A DNA stretch of 54,173 nucleotides from CAYSZB01 sp964435475 (GCA_964435475.1 CAYSZB010000009.1:1-54173), one strand, 5' to 3'; numbered from the stretch's first letter, positions 23,256 through 32,410 are shown. A program made the numbers and translations. The notes: generated by a model not told the origin, from the letters alone.

Positions 23256-24362
23256 GTGATCGACGAGCGAATTTTCTGGGTGGGATTTAACCTGGTAAAG
23301 GGGGTTGGTGCGGTCCGAACGCGTAAGCTTTTGGATCATTTTGGAAAACTATCTGTTGCCTGGAATGCTCCCACTGATGCATTAATCCAGGCTGGTTTAC
23401 CCGAAAAAGCAATTGAATTGTTGATCCAGAAAAGAAAAGCTATAGACTTGCAGGATTATTGGCAATTGCTTGAGAAAAAGAAGATCAGTGTCATGACCTG
23501 GCTGGATGATGAATACCCCAAGAGGTTAAAAGAGATCGATCAGCCGCCCCCAGTTTTTTATTATCGCGGCTCCATTCTCACCAAAGATGATTGGGCAGTC
23601 TCAATTGTTGGTACCAGGCGCGTCACGGTCTATGGTCGACAAATAACGCAAGATACTGCGCTATACCTTGCAGGTAATGGCATCACCATTGTCAGTGGCC
23701 TGGCCAGGGGCGTGGATGTGATTGCACATAAAGCGGCCCTTGAGGCTAACGGACGAACGATTGCTGTCCTGGGAAGCGGTGTCGATGTCATCTATCCGCC
23801 GGAACATCGCAACCTTGCCGATGAGATCATTGCAAACGGGGCAATTGTCAGCGATTACCCACCAGGAACCCAACCTGATGGTGTGAATTTTCCGGCAAGA
23901 AATCGCATTATTTCCGGGCTTTCAAGAGCGACAATCGTTGTTGAGGCTGGCGAAAAAAGCGGGGCACTGATAACTGCAAAGTTTGCTGTGGAACAAGGCA
24001 GGGATGTGTTTGCAGTGCCAGGCTCAATTCTCTCACCAATGAGTCGTGGAACGAACAACCTCATTCAAAATGGCGCTTTCCCAATGATCAATCCCAAGAG
24101 TGTTCTTGAGGTGTTGAATTATTCCCAGGTGGTAGATCACCAGGAAGCACAAAATGAATTGGCAAGCGATCCCGTTGAAAAGCGGATCCTGGCATCCCTC
24201 AGTTTTGAACCTGTCCATATTGATGAATTAAGTGCGCAAGTTAATTTACCTATGGCTGAGATCACTGCAGCACTGACCATGTTGGAATTAAAAGGATTTG
24301 TTCGACAAGATGGGGGCATGAGATACTTGCTTATCAAAGAAACGCCAAATCTATATCAATAG
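23256..24362 (+). CDS. dprA: DNA-processing protein DprA
   Basis: DprA protects incoming single-stranded DNA and loads RecA during natural transformation. The 368-residue protein has an N-terminal helical/HhH region (KGVGAVRTRKLLDHFG), the Rossmann-like DprA core (SIVGTRRVTVYG, SGLARGVDVIAHKAAL, GSGVDVIYPPEHRNL, RNRIISGLS, VEAGEKSGALITAKFAVEQGRDVFAVPG) and a C-terminal winged helix (about 300-360). The start is GTG, with AGGAG ten bases upstream overlapping the rimM stop. It is widespread also in bacteria not known to be competent. Confidence 0.95.
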   Translation: MIDERIFWVGFNLVKGVGAVRTRKLLDHFGKLSVAWNAPTDALIQAGLPEKAIELLIQKRKAIDLQDYWQLLEKKKISVMTWLDDEYPKRLKEIDQPPPVFYYRGSILTKDDWAVSIVGTRRVTVYGRQITQDTALYLAGNGITIVSGLARGVDVIAHKAALEANGRTIAVLGSGVDVIYPPEHRNLADEIIANGAIVSDYPPGTQPDGVNFPARNRIISGLSRATIVVEAGEKSGALITAKFAVEQGRDVFAVPGSILSPMSRGTNNLIQNGAFPMINPKSVLEVLNYSQVVDHQEAQNELASDPVEKRILASLSFEPVHIDELSAQVNLPMAEITAALTMLELKGFVRQDGGMRYLLIKETPNLYQ

Positions 24363-24418
24363 ACTAAATTTCTTCAAAATAATCCTGAATAGATGGTAAA
24401 GACAATAATTTATTGTAA

Positions 24419-24424
24419 TATAAT
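24419..24424 (+). promoter_or_regulatory. Possible -10 box for topA
   Basis: A consensus TATAAT lies 53 bases before the TTG start of topA, in an AT-rich intergenic stretch. I find no matching -35 box, so this is only a candidate. Confidence 0.3.
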
Positions 24425-24477
24425 GAAATGCATCAGTCATTTGGTTTATTTCACTTCTCAATTTTAGGAGGCTCAAA

Positions 24478-26799
24478 TTGCTGGCATATTGTGTGAAATG
24501 CAGAGAAAAAAGAGAAATAAATGATCCCCATGCAGAATTTAACGCTGTTGGCGCACCCGTAACAAAGGGTGTTTGTTCTGTATGTGGCACCAAGGTCTAT
24601 CGAATGGGAACCACACCTGCGCATGACGGCCTTGAAAAACCAGCTCCCACTTCACGAAAACCGATCAGGAAGGGTAACCTGGTTATTGTGGAATCACCCG
24701 CAAAAGCAAAGACAGTTGGCCGCTTCCTGGGAAAAGATTACACTGTGCGTGCATCGGTGGGGCATGTCAGGGATTTATTAAAATCTCAGATGTCGGTTGA
24801 TGTTGATCACAATTTTGAACCGAAATACCGTGTTCCAAATGAAAAGAAACCAGTCGTTAAAGAAATTAAAGAACTTGCCAGTAAGGCAGAGCATATATTC
24901 CTGGCGACAGACCCTGACCGGGAGGGTGAAGCCATTGCCTGGCACCTGATGGAAGCCGCAGCGATCGATCCAAAGATCTCAAAAAGGGTTGTTTTCCATG
25001 AGATAACCGATCAAGCTGTAAATGAAGCTTTCGCAAATCCTCGAACAATTGACATGGACCTGGTGGATGCACAACAGGCAAGACGCGTGTTGGATCGCCT
25101 GGTTGGTTACAGCATCAGCCCGATCTTGTGGGCGAAAGTACGCAGCCGTCTCTCGGCAGGACGCGTTCAATCGGTCGCATTACGCCTGATCATCGAACGG
25201 GAACGAGAGATTGAAGCTTTTGTCCCCGTGGAATACTGGACCATTGCTGCTGAGCTGCTACCTGAGGGCGGGAGAACATCGTACATTGCCAAATTGGCAA
25301 AAATTGATGAAGCTGACCCCGATATTGCCAATGAAAAATCGACCATGGAAGTGGTTGCAGATATGAAAGGGGCACATTATGTCGTTGGAGCCATAAAGCG
25401 TGGGCAAAGAAGGCGAAAACCTTCTGCACCATTTATCACCAGCACAATGCAGCAGGAAGCATCCCGCAAATTGGGCTTTACCACCCGAAAAACAATGGCT
25501 CTTGCCCAACAATTATATGAAGGGATCGATGTCGGTGAAGGTGGCGTTGCTGGTCTGATTACCTATATGCGTACTGATTCGACGAATGTGGCTGAACAGG
25601 CGATCACCGAAGCAAGAGAATTTATCAAGAAACGTTTTGGTAATGAATTTCTGCCTGATGAGGCACCTAAATATAAGACAAGGTCGGTCTCAGCACAAGA
25701 AGCCCACGAGGCAGTGCGTCCAACCTCAGTAATTCGTCAACCTGAGAGCATCCAGGAATACTTGACCAGGGACCAGTACAGGCTTTATAAACTGATCTGG
25801 CAACGATTTGTCGCTTCGCAAATGGAAGCCGCCATTTTTGACACATTGATGGTTGAGGTCAATGGAACAGGCAAGATTCATAAGTACGCTTTGCGCGCCT
25901 CTGGCAGTAAAGTGCGCTTCCTTGGGTACCAGGTGGTCTATGAAGAGGCAAAAGATGAAGACGCGGTTGAAGCAGAAGAGAATGTGAACATCCCTGTTAA
26001 TGACATTTCTGAAGGACAGACACAACATCTCAAAGACCTGCTTTATGAACAACACTTCACACAACCTCCGCCGCGCTATTCAGAAGCATCTTTGATCCAG
26101 GTGCTTGAGGAAAACGGAATTGGCAGACCATCAACCTACGCACCCATAATTTCAACCATCCAGGCTAGAGGTTATGTGTTGCGTGAGAATAAGCGGTTGA
26201 TACCGACTGATGTGGGTTTTACGATCAATGACCTTGTGGTGCAATATTTCCCCACGATTGTTGATGTCGGTTTTACTTCGGCGATGGAAACAAATTTAGA
26301 CCAGGTGGCATCTGGTGAGGAAGATTGGGTCAAGATAATCAGTGATTTCTACAGCCCGTTCAAGCAAAGTGTTGAAATCGCCCAAAAAGAGATGCCTGAA
26401 GCGAAAGCCGAACTTGAAAAGATAGGCAGAATGTGTCCCAGATGTGGAAAAGAGCTGGTTATTCGTTGGGGGCGGTATGGGAAATTTATCAGTTGCAGTG
26501 GGTTCCCGGATTGCCGGCATACAGAAGCTTTCCTACAAAAAATTGGTCTGACCTGTCCTAAATGTCACGAAGGTGATGTGGTTGAGCGCAAGACACGCAA
26601 GAACCGCATATTCTACGGTTGTTCGCGATACCCGGATTGCGATTTTACCTCCTGGAAAAGACCGATCAACGAACCATGTCCAAATTGCAAGGGAACACTG
26701 GTTATCGCCAATAAACGCGAAGTACAATGTATGGATTGTGAAGAAGTTTTCTTGTTGGATGCGATTCAGAAAGAAGAGACGACTTCAGATTTGGCATAA
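24478..26799 (+). CDS. topA: DNA topoisomerase I with an N-terminal DUF5679-like zinc finger
   Basis: TopA relaxes negative supercoils through a 5'-phosphotyrosine intermediate. Residues 1-45 are a small four-cysteine module (C5, C8, C33, C36; AYCVKC and GVCSVCGTK) resembling DUF5679, not part of ordinary TopA. A linker leads to the TOPRIM domain (NLVIVESPAKAKTVGRFLG, TDPDREGEAIAWH) and the catalytic core with Tyr 363 in ITYMRTDST. Three C-terminal zinc ribbons follow (CPRCGKELV, CPKCHEGDVV, CPNCKGTLV). The total is 773 residues. The start is TTG preceded by AGGAGG (24468-24473 region), so the zinc finger is translated as part of TopA. Confidence 0.95.
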   Translation: MLAYCVKCREKREINDPHAEFNAVGAPVTKGVCSVCGTKVYRMGTTPAHDGLEKPAPTSRKPIRKGNLVIVESPAKAKTVGRFLGKDYTVRASVGHVRDLLKSQMSVDVDHNFEPKYRVPNEKKPVVKEIKELASKAEHIFLATDPDREGEAIAWHLMEAAAIDPKISKRVVFHEITDQAVNEAFANPRTIDMDLVDAQQARRVLDRLVGYSISPILWAKVRSRLSAGRVQSVALRLIIEREREIEAFVPVEYWTIAAELLPEGGRTSYIAKLAKIDEADPDIANEKSTMEVVADMKGAHYVVGAIKRGQRRRKPSAPFITSTMQQEASRKLGFTTRKTMALAQQLYEGIDVGEGGVAGLITYMRTDSTNVAEQAITEAREFIKKRFGNEFLPDEAPKYKTRSVSAQEAHEAVRPTSVIRQPESIQEYLTRDQYRLYKLIWQRFVASQMEAAIFDTLMVEVNGTGKIHKYALRASGSKVRFLGYQVVYEEAKDEDAVEAEENVNIPVNDISEGQTQHLKDLLYEQHFTQPPPRYSEASLIQVLEENGIGRPSTYAPIISTIQARGYVLRENKRLIPTDVGFTINDLVVQYFPTIVDVGFTSAMETNLDQVASGEEDWVKIISDFYSPFKQSVEIAQKEMPEAKAELEKIGRMCPRCGKELVIRWGRYGKFISCSGFPDCRHTEAFLQKIGLTCPKCHEGDVVERKTRKNRIFYGCSRYPDCDFTSWKRPINEPCPNCKGTLVIANKREVQCMDCEEVFLLDAIQKEETTSDLA

Positions 26800-26863
26800 A
26801 TCATGCATGCAATTGTTCTGATATGAATTAGAATATGTTCAAGTAAGATATGCAGGAGAAAAA

Positions 26864-27889
26864 ATGGACAAGATTAAATTAAAAGAATTATTTAGCAAGC
26901 CAATTACATTGCTAGTGGCAGGAGCGATCCTTGGTTTGATCCTGGGATTGATCATTGGCTGGGGCATCTGGCCAGTACAGTGGACGGATGCGTCTGCTGA
27001 GAATTTGCGGCCTGACTTGCAAAGGGAGTTCTTGCGCGGTGCCATCCTGGCATATGACAAAACCAATGACCAGTCCAATGCCCTTAGGGCTTACCAGGAG
27101 TTGGGTAAGAACGCAGAAATCACACTCTCAGAATTGACCTCCGACCTGGGCAGTGTATCTTCCGAACAGGTATTGAAGTTCAGCCAGGCAGTTGCTGCGG
27201 AGAACCTGGTGGTTGAGGTTCCCACGGAACCTGCTGCTGAAGCGCAACCAGCTCCTGCTGTAAAGTCGTTGGGCAAACAGCTCCTATTGTTTGGTTTGCT
27301 CTGCCTGGGAGTCTTAATTGTTGGCGCTGCCCTGGTCTATTTCTTTGTGCTGAAGAATAAGGCCAAATCAAAAACGCAACCCTTAGCACCAGTTGATGAA
27401 ATTGAAACTCTTGCGCCTGAGATTCCTCGAAAAAATGTTGATCTTAAAATCCCCGGTCAGGAAAAGCCTGTTGCCCAATTCATTACCACATACATGTTTG
27501 GTGATGATCTTTACGATGACTCATTCAGCATCGACTCAGCCAGTGGTGAATTTTTGGGTGAGTGCGGTGTGGGCATCTCAGACATTATTGGCGTTGGTGA
27601 ACCGAAGAAGATCACCGCAATAGAAGTCTGGTTGTTTGACAAAAACGATGTCCAAACAGTTACCAAGGTCTTCATGAGTGAACATGTCTTTGACGATCCA
27701 GGTGCAAGGCAGAAGCTTGAATCAAAGGGTGAGCTTGTTTTGGCTGAGCCCGGAAAGCAGATCCTTTTAGAAACTGCCACTCTGCAATTGGAAGCACGTG
27801 TGGTGGACATGAGCTATGGAGAGATCCCATTACCTGAAAACAGCTACTTCCAGAGATTCACCCTGGAACTCTCCGCCTGGAAGAAGTAG
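26864..27889 (+). CDS. Membrane protein of unknown function
   Basis: I do not recognise this 341-residue protein beyond similarity to conserved hypothetical membrane proteins. It has an N-terminal transmembrane helix (ITLLVAGAILGLILGLIIGWGI), about 80 helical residues, a proline/alanine-rich stretch and a second helix (LLLFGLLCLGVLIVGAALVYFFVL). A soluble domain of roughly 180 residues follows. The last part is beta-rich with many acidic residues (QFITTYMFGDDLYDDSFSID, GECGVGISDIIG, AIEVWLFDKNDVQTVTKVFM) and may fold as a single domain. AGGAG precedes the ATG. A bidirectional terminator follows. Confidence 0.65.
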   Translation: MDKIKLKELFSKPITLLVAGAILGLILGLIIGWGIWPVQWTDASAENLRPDLQREFLRGAILAYDKTNDQSNALRAYQELGKNAEITLSELTSDLGSVSSEQVLKFSQAVAAENLVVEVPTEPAAEAQPAPAVKSLGKQLLLFGLLCLGVLIVGAALVYFFVLKNKAKSKTQPLAPVDEIETLAPEIPRKNVDLKIPGQEKPVAQFITTYMFGDDLYDDSFSIDSASGEFLGECGVGISDIIGVGEPKKITAIEVWLFDKNDVQTVTKVFMSEHVFDDPGARQKLESKGELVLAEPGKQILLETATLQLEARVVDMSYGEIPLPENSYFQRFTLELSAWKK

Positions 27890-27910
27890 CAAGCGTCTGA
27901 TCCAATAAAA

Positions 27911-27947
27911 AAAGACCAGCTTCGAAGAAATTTTCGTGCTGGTCTTT
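27911..27947. terminator. Bidirectional terminator between the 26864 gene and greA
   Basis: AAAGACCAGC (27911-27920) pairs perfectly with GCTGGTCTTT (27938-27947). The run of A before it and the T-rich flank after it suit termination of both converging transcripts. Confidence 0.85.
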
Positions 27948-27964
27948 CTGTTTAATATATTAGA

Positions 27965-28438
27965 TCAATTTACATCCAACACTTCTAACTCGATGACAAC
28001 CTTGTTGGGGAGCTCAACTTTGACATTATCCCCCACTTTATGACCGATCAGGGCTTTACCGATCGGGGATTCATAAGTGATCTTGCGTTCTTTTGGATTA
28101 GATTCCTTCATTCCAACAATTTCGTAAACCTCAGGTGGGTATCCACTTTCCTTTACTGCCACTTTTGAACCAATCTGGATAACCCCGGGTTTGATTTGAT
28201 CTGTGCTGACAACTTGCGAATAATTCAGAATTGCCTCGATTTCTTGAATCCGACCTTCAAGGAAGGACTGTTCCTCTTTGGCAGCTTTATAATCCGCATT
28301 TTCTGATAAGTCTCCCATCTCGATGGCACTCTTAAGGCGTTTGGCAATAGAATCGCGCCGTGGACCTGTCAGTTCAGCCAGTTCTGTTTCAAGTTTTGTT
28401 TTTCCTTCTTCAGTAAGGAAGTATGTTGGTCTATTCAT
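27965..28438 (-). CDS. greA: Transcription elongation factor GreA
   Basis: GreA enters the RNA polymerase secondary channel and stimulates cleavage of backtracked RNA. The 157-residue protein has the N-terminal coiled coil with the acidic tip (RLKSAIEMGDLSENADYKAAKEEQ, given in part) carrying the catalytic Asp/Glu pair, and the C-terminal FKBP-like domain (YEIVGMKESNP, ISYESPIGKALIGHKVGD-like segment). ATG 28438 is preferred over the GTG at 28444 because GGAG lies five bases before the ATG. It is last in the ubiA-mvk-ipk-dgt-greA run. Confidence 0.96.
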   Translation of the reverse strand: MNRPTYFLTEEGKTKLETELAELTGPRRDSIAKRLKSAIEMGDLSENADYKAAKEEQSFLEGRIQEIEAILNYSQVVSTDQIKPGVIQIGSKVAVKESGYPPEVYEIVGMKESNPKERKITYESPIGKALIGHKVGDNVKVELPNKVVIELEVLDVN

Positions 28439-28461
28439 GATCACTCCGTAAGATATATTTT

Positions 28462-29616
28462 TCAGGGAAGGACATCAGGGTCGAACAGGCGGTTGTGTTC
28501 GTCGATTGCAAACCGATCGGTCATGCCAGCTATATAATCACATATCACACGTTCCAACCCCCGTTCTTCTTGCAGTTCCTGGATGTGCCAGGCCAGCATT
28601 TCCGGGTTTTTCTGATATGCAGTAAAAAGGTCAGCAATGATCTTCTCCGACTTGTTTGCCATTCGTACGACCCGAAAATGGCGGTATAAATTTGTAAAAA
28701 GGAAATCTTTCAATTCTCGGTTTCGCCGGTGCATGTCTTCACTGTACCCAACCAGGTTGTAAGGCAAGCGCTGCAGCTCGTCGGGGGTTTTCACACCGCT
28801 TTTCCTGATGTAGCGGTCCACCGACTGGATGAGGTCGGTCACCTCGATCCCGATCAGTCGACGGATGATCTGGTGCCGTGTCAGGTCATCCAGCGAATCA
28901 GACTTTCTCCGCCCGATGCTTTCATTGACAATTTCCCAGATCGCTATGCCATCCAATTGCGAAGGTGTGATCAAACCGGATCTGAGGCCATCGTCAAGGT
29001 CATGCGAGGTGTAGGCCAACTCATCTGCCACGTTGGCGATCTGTGCCTCCAGGTGTCCACGCAATTCCGGGTTGTAATCATTGGCATCAGACAGGTCATA
29101 ATCAGTCTCATGCTTTACCATGCCTTCAAGCACTTCCCAGGTCAAATTCAGACCGGGGAATTCAGGGTAACGGTTTTCCAGCAGGGTCACAATTCGCAAT
29201 GAATGTTTGTTATGGTCAAAGCCGCCATAATCTTTCATCAAATCAGCCAGTATCCGCTCACCGGAATGCCCAAAAGGAGGGTGTCCGATATCATGCGCCA
29301 GGCAAATTGTTTCAACCAGGTCCTCATTTGCCCCTAGCGAACGCGCTAGGCTGCGCCCTAACTGGGCTACTTCGAGAGAATGGGTCAGCCGCGTCCGGTA
29401 GTAGTCCCCTTCGTGAATAATGAAAACCTGTGTTTTATATTCCAACCTGCGGAAGGCTGTGGTATGCAGGATTCTTTCCCTGTCTCGCTGAAAGAGGGTG
29501 CGGTAATCCGGCTCATCTTCGGGGTATTTTCGACCCTTGGAATTCTTGCTACGGATCGCGTATGGTGCAAGACTCTGGTTTTCGAGTTCTTCAAGTTGTT
29601 GACGGGTAAAGATCAT
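28462..29616 (-). CDS. Deoxyguanosinetriphosphate triphosphohydrolase-like HD protein
   Basis: The 384-residue protein is a dGTPase-like HD hydrolase, which would split dNTPs into nucleoside and triphosphate. Visible motifs are the FQRDRERILHTTAFRRLEYKTQVF start, HSLEVAQLGRSLAR, and the metal site AHDIGHPPFGHSGE, with a later HDLDDG. The length fits the short type 2 Dgt-like family. Substrate range and nucleotide activation are not predictable. It sits 23 bases before greA and 75 bases after ipk on the same strand. Confidence 0.9.
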   Translation of the reverse strand: MIFTRQQLEELENQSLAPYAIRSKNSKGRKYPEDEPDYRTLFQRDRERILHTTAFRRLEYKTQVFIIHEGDYYRTRLTHSLEVAQLGRSLARSLGANEDLVETICLAHDIGHPPFGHSGERILADLMKDYGGFDHNKHSLRIVTLLENRYPEFPGLNLTWEVLEGMVKHETDYDLSDANDYNPELRGHLEAQIANVADELAYTSHDLDDGLRSGLITPSQLDGIAIWEIVNESIGRRKSDSLDDLTRHQIIRRLIGIEVTDLIQSVDRYIRKSGVKTPDELQRLPYNLVGYSEDMHRRNRELKDFLFTNLYRHFRVVRMANKSEKIIADLFTAYQKNPEMLAWHIQELQEERGLERVICDYIAGMTDRFAIDEHNRLFDPDVLP

Positions 29617-29691
29617 GCCAAATTACTCCACTTATCTTGCAGTTATTATAACGGATTATCCTACAGGGAACTTTGTTTGGTGCGTAAAGAA

Positions 29692-30495
29692 CTAACTTCT
29701 GGAAATCTGGGTGCCGATCTTCCCGCCCATGATGATTCTTTCTAAGTTCAGCGGGTTCTGACCCGAAAAGATGTAAACCTGCAGGTCGGGAATAACGCTA
29801 ACCAATTCAAGCATCTGCTGGACTTTACTTTTCATGCCACCTGTCACATCGATTTGCTTGGATGTTGTTAATAGATGTTCAAGCGATTCAATATTTGATA
29901 AATTAATGTTGCTGATCACCTCTTTACATGCCGGGTAATCTGCAAAAACTCCCTGGTCCAATCCAGCCAACAATATACGGTCAGGCATCATCCTGGTTGC
30001 AAGGTGTGAAAAAAGTGTTTCTGTTGAGAGTATCGTCCCACCAAGCAAAGTATCAAATACCACATCGCCATAGATGACCGGGATGAAACCTTTGTTTACT
30101 GCCGCTGCCAGTGGATCGATCTGCCAGGATCGGATGAGTTTGTTTTCAGCGATGATGGATGCGGATGGCGGAAAAGACAAAACAGGCAGTTCAGCCTTAA
30201 TAAACTCATCCATCACAATTTCATGCAGGTTGCGCGCTGCCTGCCAGACCTGGTGAAAGCCATCCCATTCCAGTTCTGTCAAAACCCCATCCTGTGTGTT
30301 GAATTTGCTGGCAGCATGATGACCAAATGAACCTGAACCGTGCCCGATAAGCCATTTAATTTTCGGGAATTGCCCCAGGATTTTCTTTAATTCAGAAGCA
30401 ATGCCAGAAATGACCTCGGGTAGCGCTGAATTGGAACTGGATTTGTCGGTGATGAGCGACCCGCCTAGCTTGAGAAAGATCAGTTCATTTTTCAT
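29692..30495 (-). CDS. Isopentenyl phosphate kinase
   Basis: This kinase makes isopentenyl diphosphate from isopentenyl phosphate, the last step of the archaeal-type mevalonate route. The 267-residue amino-acid-kinase-fold protein has LKLGGSLITDK at the start (phosphate loop), HGSGSFGHHAASK with the family's catalytic histidine, PVIYGDVVFD and DVTGGMKSKVQQM. The paired GSGSFGH and GDVVFD motifs distinguish IPK from FomA-like and glutamate kinases. It overlaps the 3' end of mevalonate kinase by 11 bases, so the two are coupled, which supports the assignment. Confidence 0.9.
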   Translation of the reverse strand: MKNELIFLKLGGSLITDKSSSNSALPEVISGIASELKKILGQFPKIKWLIGHGSGSFGHHAASKFNTQDGVLTELEWDGFHQVWQAARNLHEIVMDEFIKAELPVLSFPPSASIIAENKLIRSWQIDPLAAAVNKGFIPVIYGDVVFDTLLGGTILSTETLFSHLATRMMPDRILLAGLDQGVFADYPACKEVISNINLSNIESLEHLLTTSKQIDVTGGMKSKVQQMLELVSVIPDLQVYIFSGQNPLNLERIIMGGKIGTQISRS

Positions 30496-31453
30496 GTTGA
30501 GTTAAGCGTGGTGCTCCGATCGTTGTGATATGGATATCAGTTGCACCAGCATCCTGGAGCTTTCGAAAAACACGCTCTCGTGTTTTTTGGTCAACCAGTG
30601 CAATAACAAATCCGCCTTTTCCCGCACCGGTTAATTTTGCGCCTTTGGCACCACTATTGAGTGCAATCTCGATCAATTCATCAATATGGGCTGTGGAAAG
30701 GTCCATTTTATTCAATATTGCCTGGTTGTCATTAAATAGACTTCCCAGGGTGTCGAGATCTCCCCGTTTTATTGCCAGAGCTGCATTTCTTGTGATGCGT
30801 CCAATTGACTCAAAGTAATGGTCGTACAGGAAAGGATCCTGGTCATGCTTTTCACGGATGGATGCAACTGTTTTGCTGGTCGACTCCTTGGGTCCGGAAT
30901 TTGCAATGACCAATTCAAAAGGTTTCTTTACCTTCAGAATTGAAATAGGTTTTTTCTTCCTGTACAATACAGGCTTTTCATATGTGATGACAGTGTTATC
31001 GATACCTGAAGGGGTTGCATGGTGTATCTTCTCAATTTCGAATGCATAAGTACAAACGTCCTCATCACCGAGTGTACTCCCCATGAAACTTGAAAGTGCT
31101 CTGAGAAAGGCCACAGATACTGAAGCCCCGGAACCCAACCCGCTGCCAACAGGTATGGAGGATTGGATTTGAATCTGGCATGCTGGAAAATGTGTGATCG
31201 AGAAATGTTTTTTTATCAGCTCAAATAATCTCGCCATGGGGTCAGCAGGATCCAGTTGATCCATTGTGGTATCCATTCCGATCATCGGGGAACTGATCTT
31301 GACCTGACCGGGAGTAGCCTGAGGCAGGGCAAAAATGGCAACCCGCGTTTTTAATTCATTGATCGGTACGGCAATGGCTGGATAGCCAAAGACCACAGCA
31401 TGTTCGCCGAAAAGAATGGCTTTTGCAGGGGCAGAACTGGCAATCGCAGGCAT
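30485..31453 (-). CDS. mvk: Mevalonate kinase
   Basis: It phosphorylates mevalonate to 5-phosphomevalonate. The GHMP-kinase motifs are all present: APAKAILFGEHAVVFGYPAIA, the ATP loop PVGSGLGSGASVSVA, HHATPSGIDN with the catalytic Asp, and KLTGAGKGGFVIAL. The 322-residue length is normal. The frame extends upstream to 31501, but ATG 31453 has GAGG five bases upstream, starts at the usual point, and avoids overlap with ubiA, whose stop lies 9 bases away. It is followed by an overlapping isopentenyl phosphate kinase gene. Confidence 0.93.
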   Translation of the reverse strand: MPAIASSAPAKAILFGEHAVVFGYPAIAVPINELKTRVAIFALPQATPGQVKISSPMIGMDTTMDQLDPADPMARLFELIKKHFSITHFPACQIQIQSSIPVGSGLGSGASVSVAFLRALSSFMGSTLGDEDVCTYAFEIEKIHHATPSGIDNTVITYEKPVLYRKKKPISILKVKKPFELVIANSGPKESTSKTVASIREKHDQDPFLYDHYFESIGRITRNAALAIKRGDLDTLGSLFNDNQAILNKMDLSTAHIDELIEIALNSGAKGAKLTGAGKGGFVIALVDQKTRERVFRKLQDAGATDIHITTIGAPRLTQHEK

Positions 31454-31461
31454 AATGTCCT

Positions 31462-32331
31462 CTATAAAAGATAGATGATAACCAAAACAGCGACGAACCA
31501 TAAGCCGATGGCAATTTGTGTTGGCCGATCGGTGAGTAGAACATCTTCAGGAGAGCCACCAAAATCCTTGACCTTGATCAGATAGAGGTAGCGAAATAAA
31601 CCATAAAGGACAAAAGGAATGGTGAACATCATCGGATGTGATGATGGTGAGGGGGAAGACGAAATTGTATAGAGTGAATAGGTGATCAATGTGCTGGTCA
31701 AAACGATCGTGATCAACAAATCCAGCAATTGGGTCGTGTACCCTTCAAAAACCTTGCGATGTTCACTAGCATTCTCGTTCAAAAGGGCTAGCTCCGATCT
31801 GCGCTTGCCAAAACCCAGGAACAGGGCCAAAAGCGTGGTCACGAGGAAAAGCCAAGGTGAAAAATAAGCCACCTGGATTACAACAATACCGGCTACCATG
31901 CGCAAGACAAACCCACTTGCGATGGAAAGCACATCGATCAGGGGAATGTGTTTGAGCCACAATGAATAAGCGATCATGAATAAATAGTAAGCTAATGTTA
32001 CAAGTCCAAAGTTGAGTGATAAGAGAAAAGCACCAGGCAGTAAAAAAAGTGAAGAAATGACCACAAAAAAGATTGCGGTTTTTGATGATAACTGCCCGGA
32101 TGCCAAAGGGCGGGATTTTTTCTTCGGGTGCAGTCGATCTGCTTCAATATCCATGAGGTCATTAATTATATAAATAACACCGGAGACCAGGCAGAAGATG
32201 ATAAAGCCGATCAGTACACGCAGTAATGATGGGATTTCAGTTAGCTTCCCGTCAAAAATGATCCCCGCAAAGATCACAAGGTTCTTGGTCCATTGCCTGG
32301 GTCGCATAGACTTAATCAAGTATTTGGTCAT
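31462..32331 (-). CDS. UbiA-family prenyltransferase, decaprenyl-phosphate phosphoribosyltransferase-like
   Basis: This is a 289-residue polytopic membrane protein with about eight or nine helices. It begins MRPRQWTKNLVIFAG, and the first Asp-rich site is NDLMDIEADRLHPKKKSRP (57-75) followed by LASG. These features point to the DPPR synthase branch, which joins polyprenyl phosphate to PRPP and so makes precursors of polyprenyl-phosphate pentoses. A generic UbiA prenyltransferase is the alternative. It heads the operon with mvk and ipk. No Shine-Dalgarno precedes the ATG; TAAGAT at 32338-32343 (minus) would give a leaderless message. Confidence 0.82.
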   Translation of the reverse strand: MTKYLIKSMRPRQWTKNLVIFAGIIFDGKLTEIPSLLRVLIGFIIFCLVSGVIYIINDLMDIEADRLHPKKKSRPLASGQLSSKTAIFFVVISSLFLLPGAFLLSLNFGLVTLAYYLFMIAYSLWLKHIPLIDVLSIASGFVLRMVAGIVVIQVAYFSPWLFLVTTLLALFLGFGKRRSELALLNENASEHRKVFEGYTTQLLDLLITIVLTSTLITYSLYTISSSPSPSSHPMMFTIPFVLYGLFRYLYLIKVKDFGGSPEDVLLTDRPTQIAIGLWFVAVLVIIYLL

Positions 32332-32374
32332 TTTGTTATCTTATCATAAACCTACCCCCCAAAACCAAATGTAA

Positions 32375-32404
32375 TTTAAAGATACTCTGGTTCAATGTTA
32401 AAAT
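32375..32404 (+). promoter_or_regulatory. Candidate promoter of tlyA, leaderless
   Basis: TAAAAT ends at 32404, placing the predicted start at 32411, the A of the tlyA ATG. A weak -35 (TTTAAA, 32375-32380) lies 18 bases upstream. No Shine-Dalgarno is present. Confidence 0.45.
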
Positions 32405-32410
32405 TAAAGC

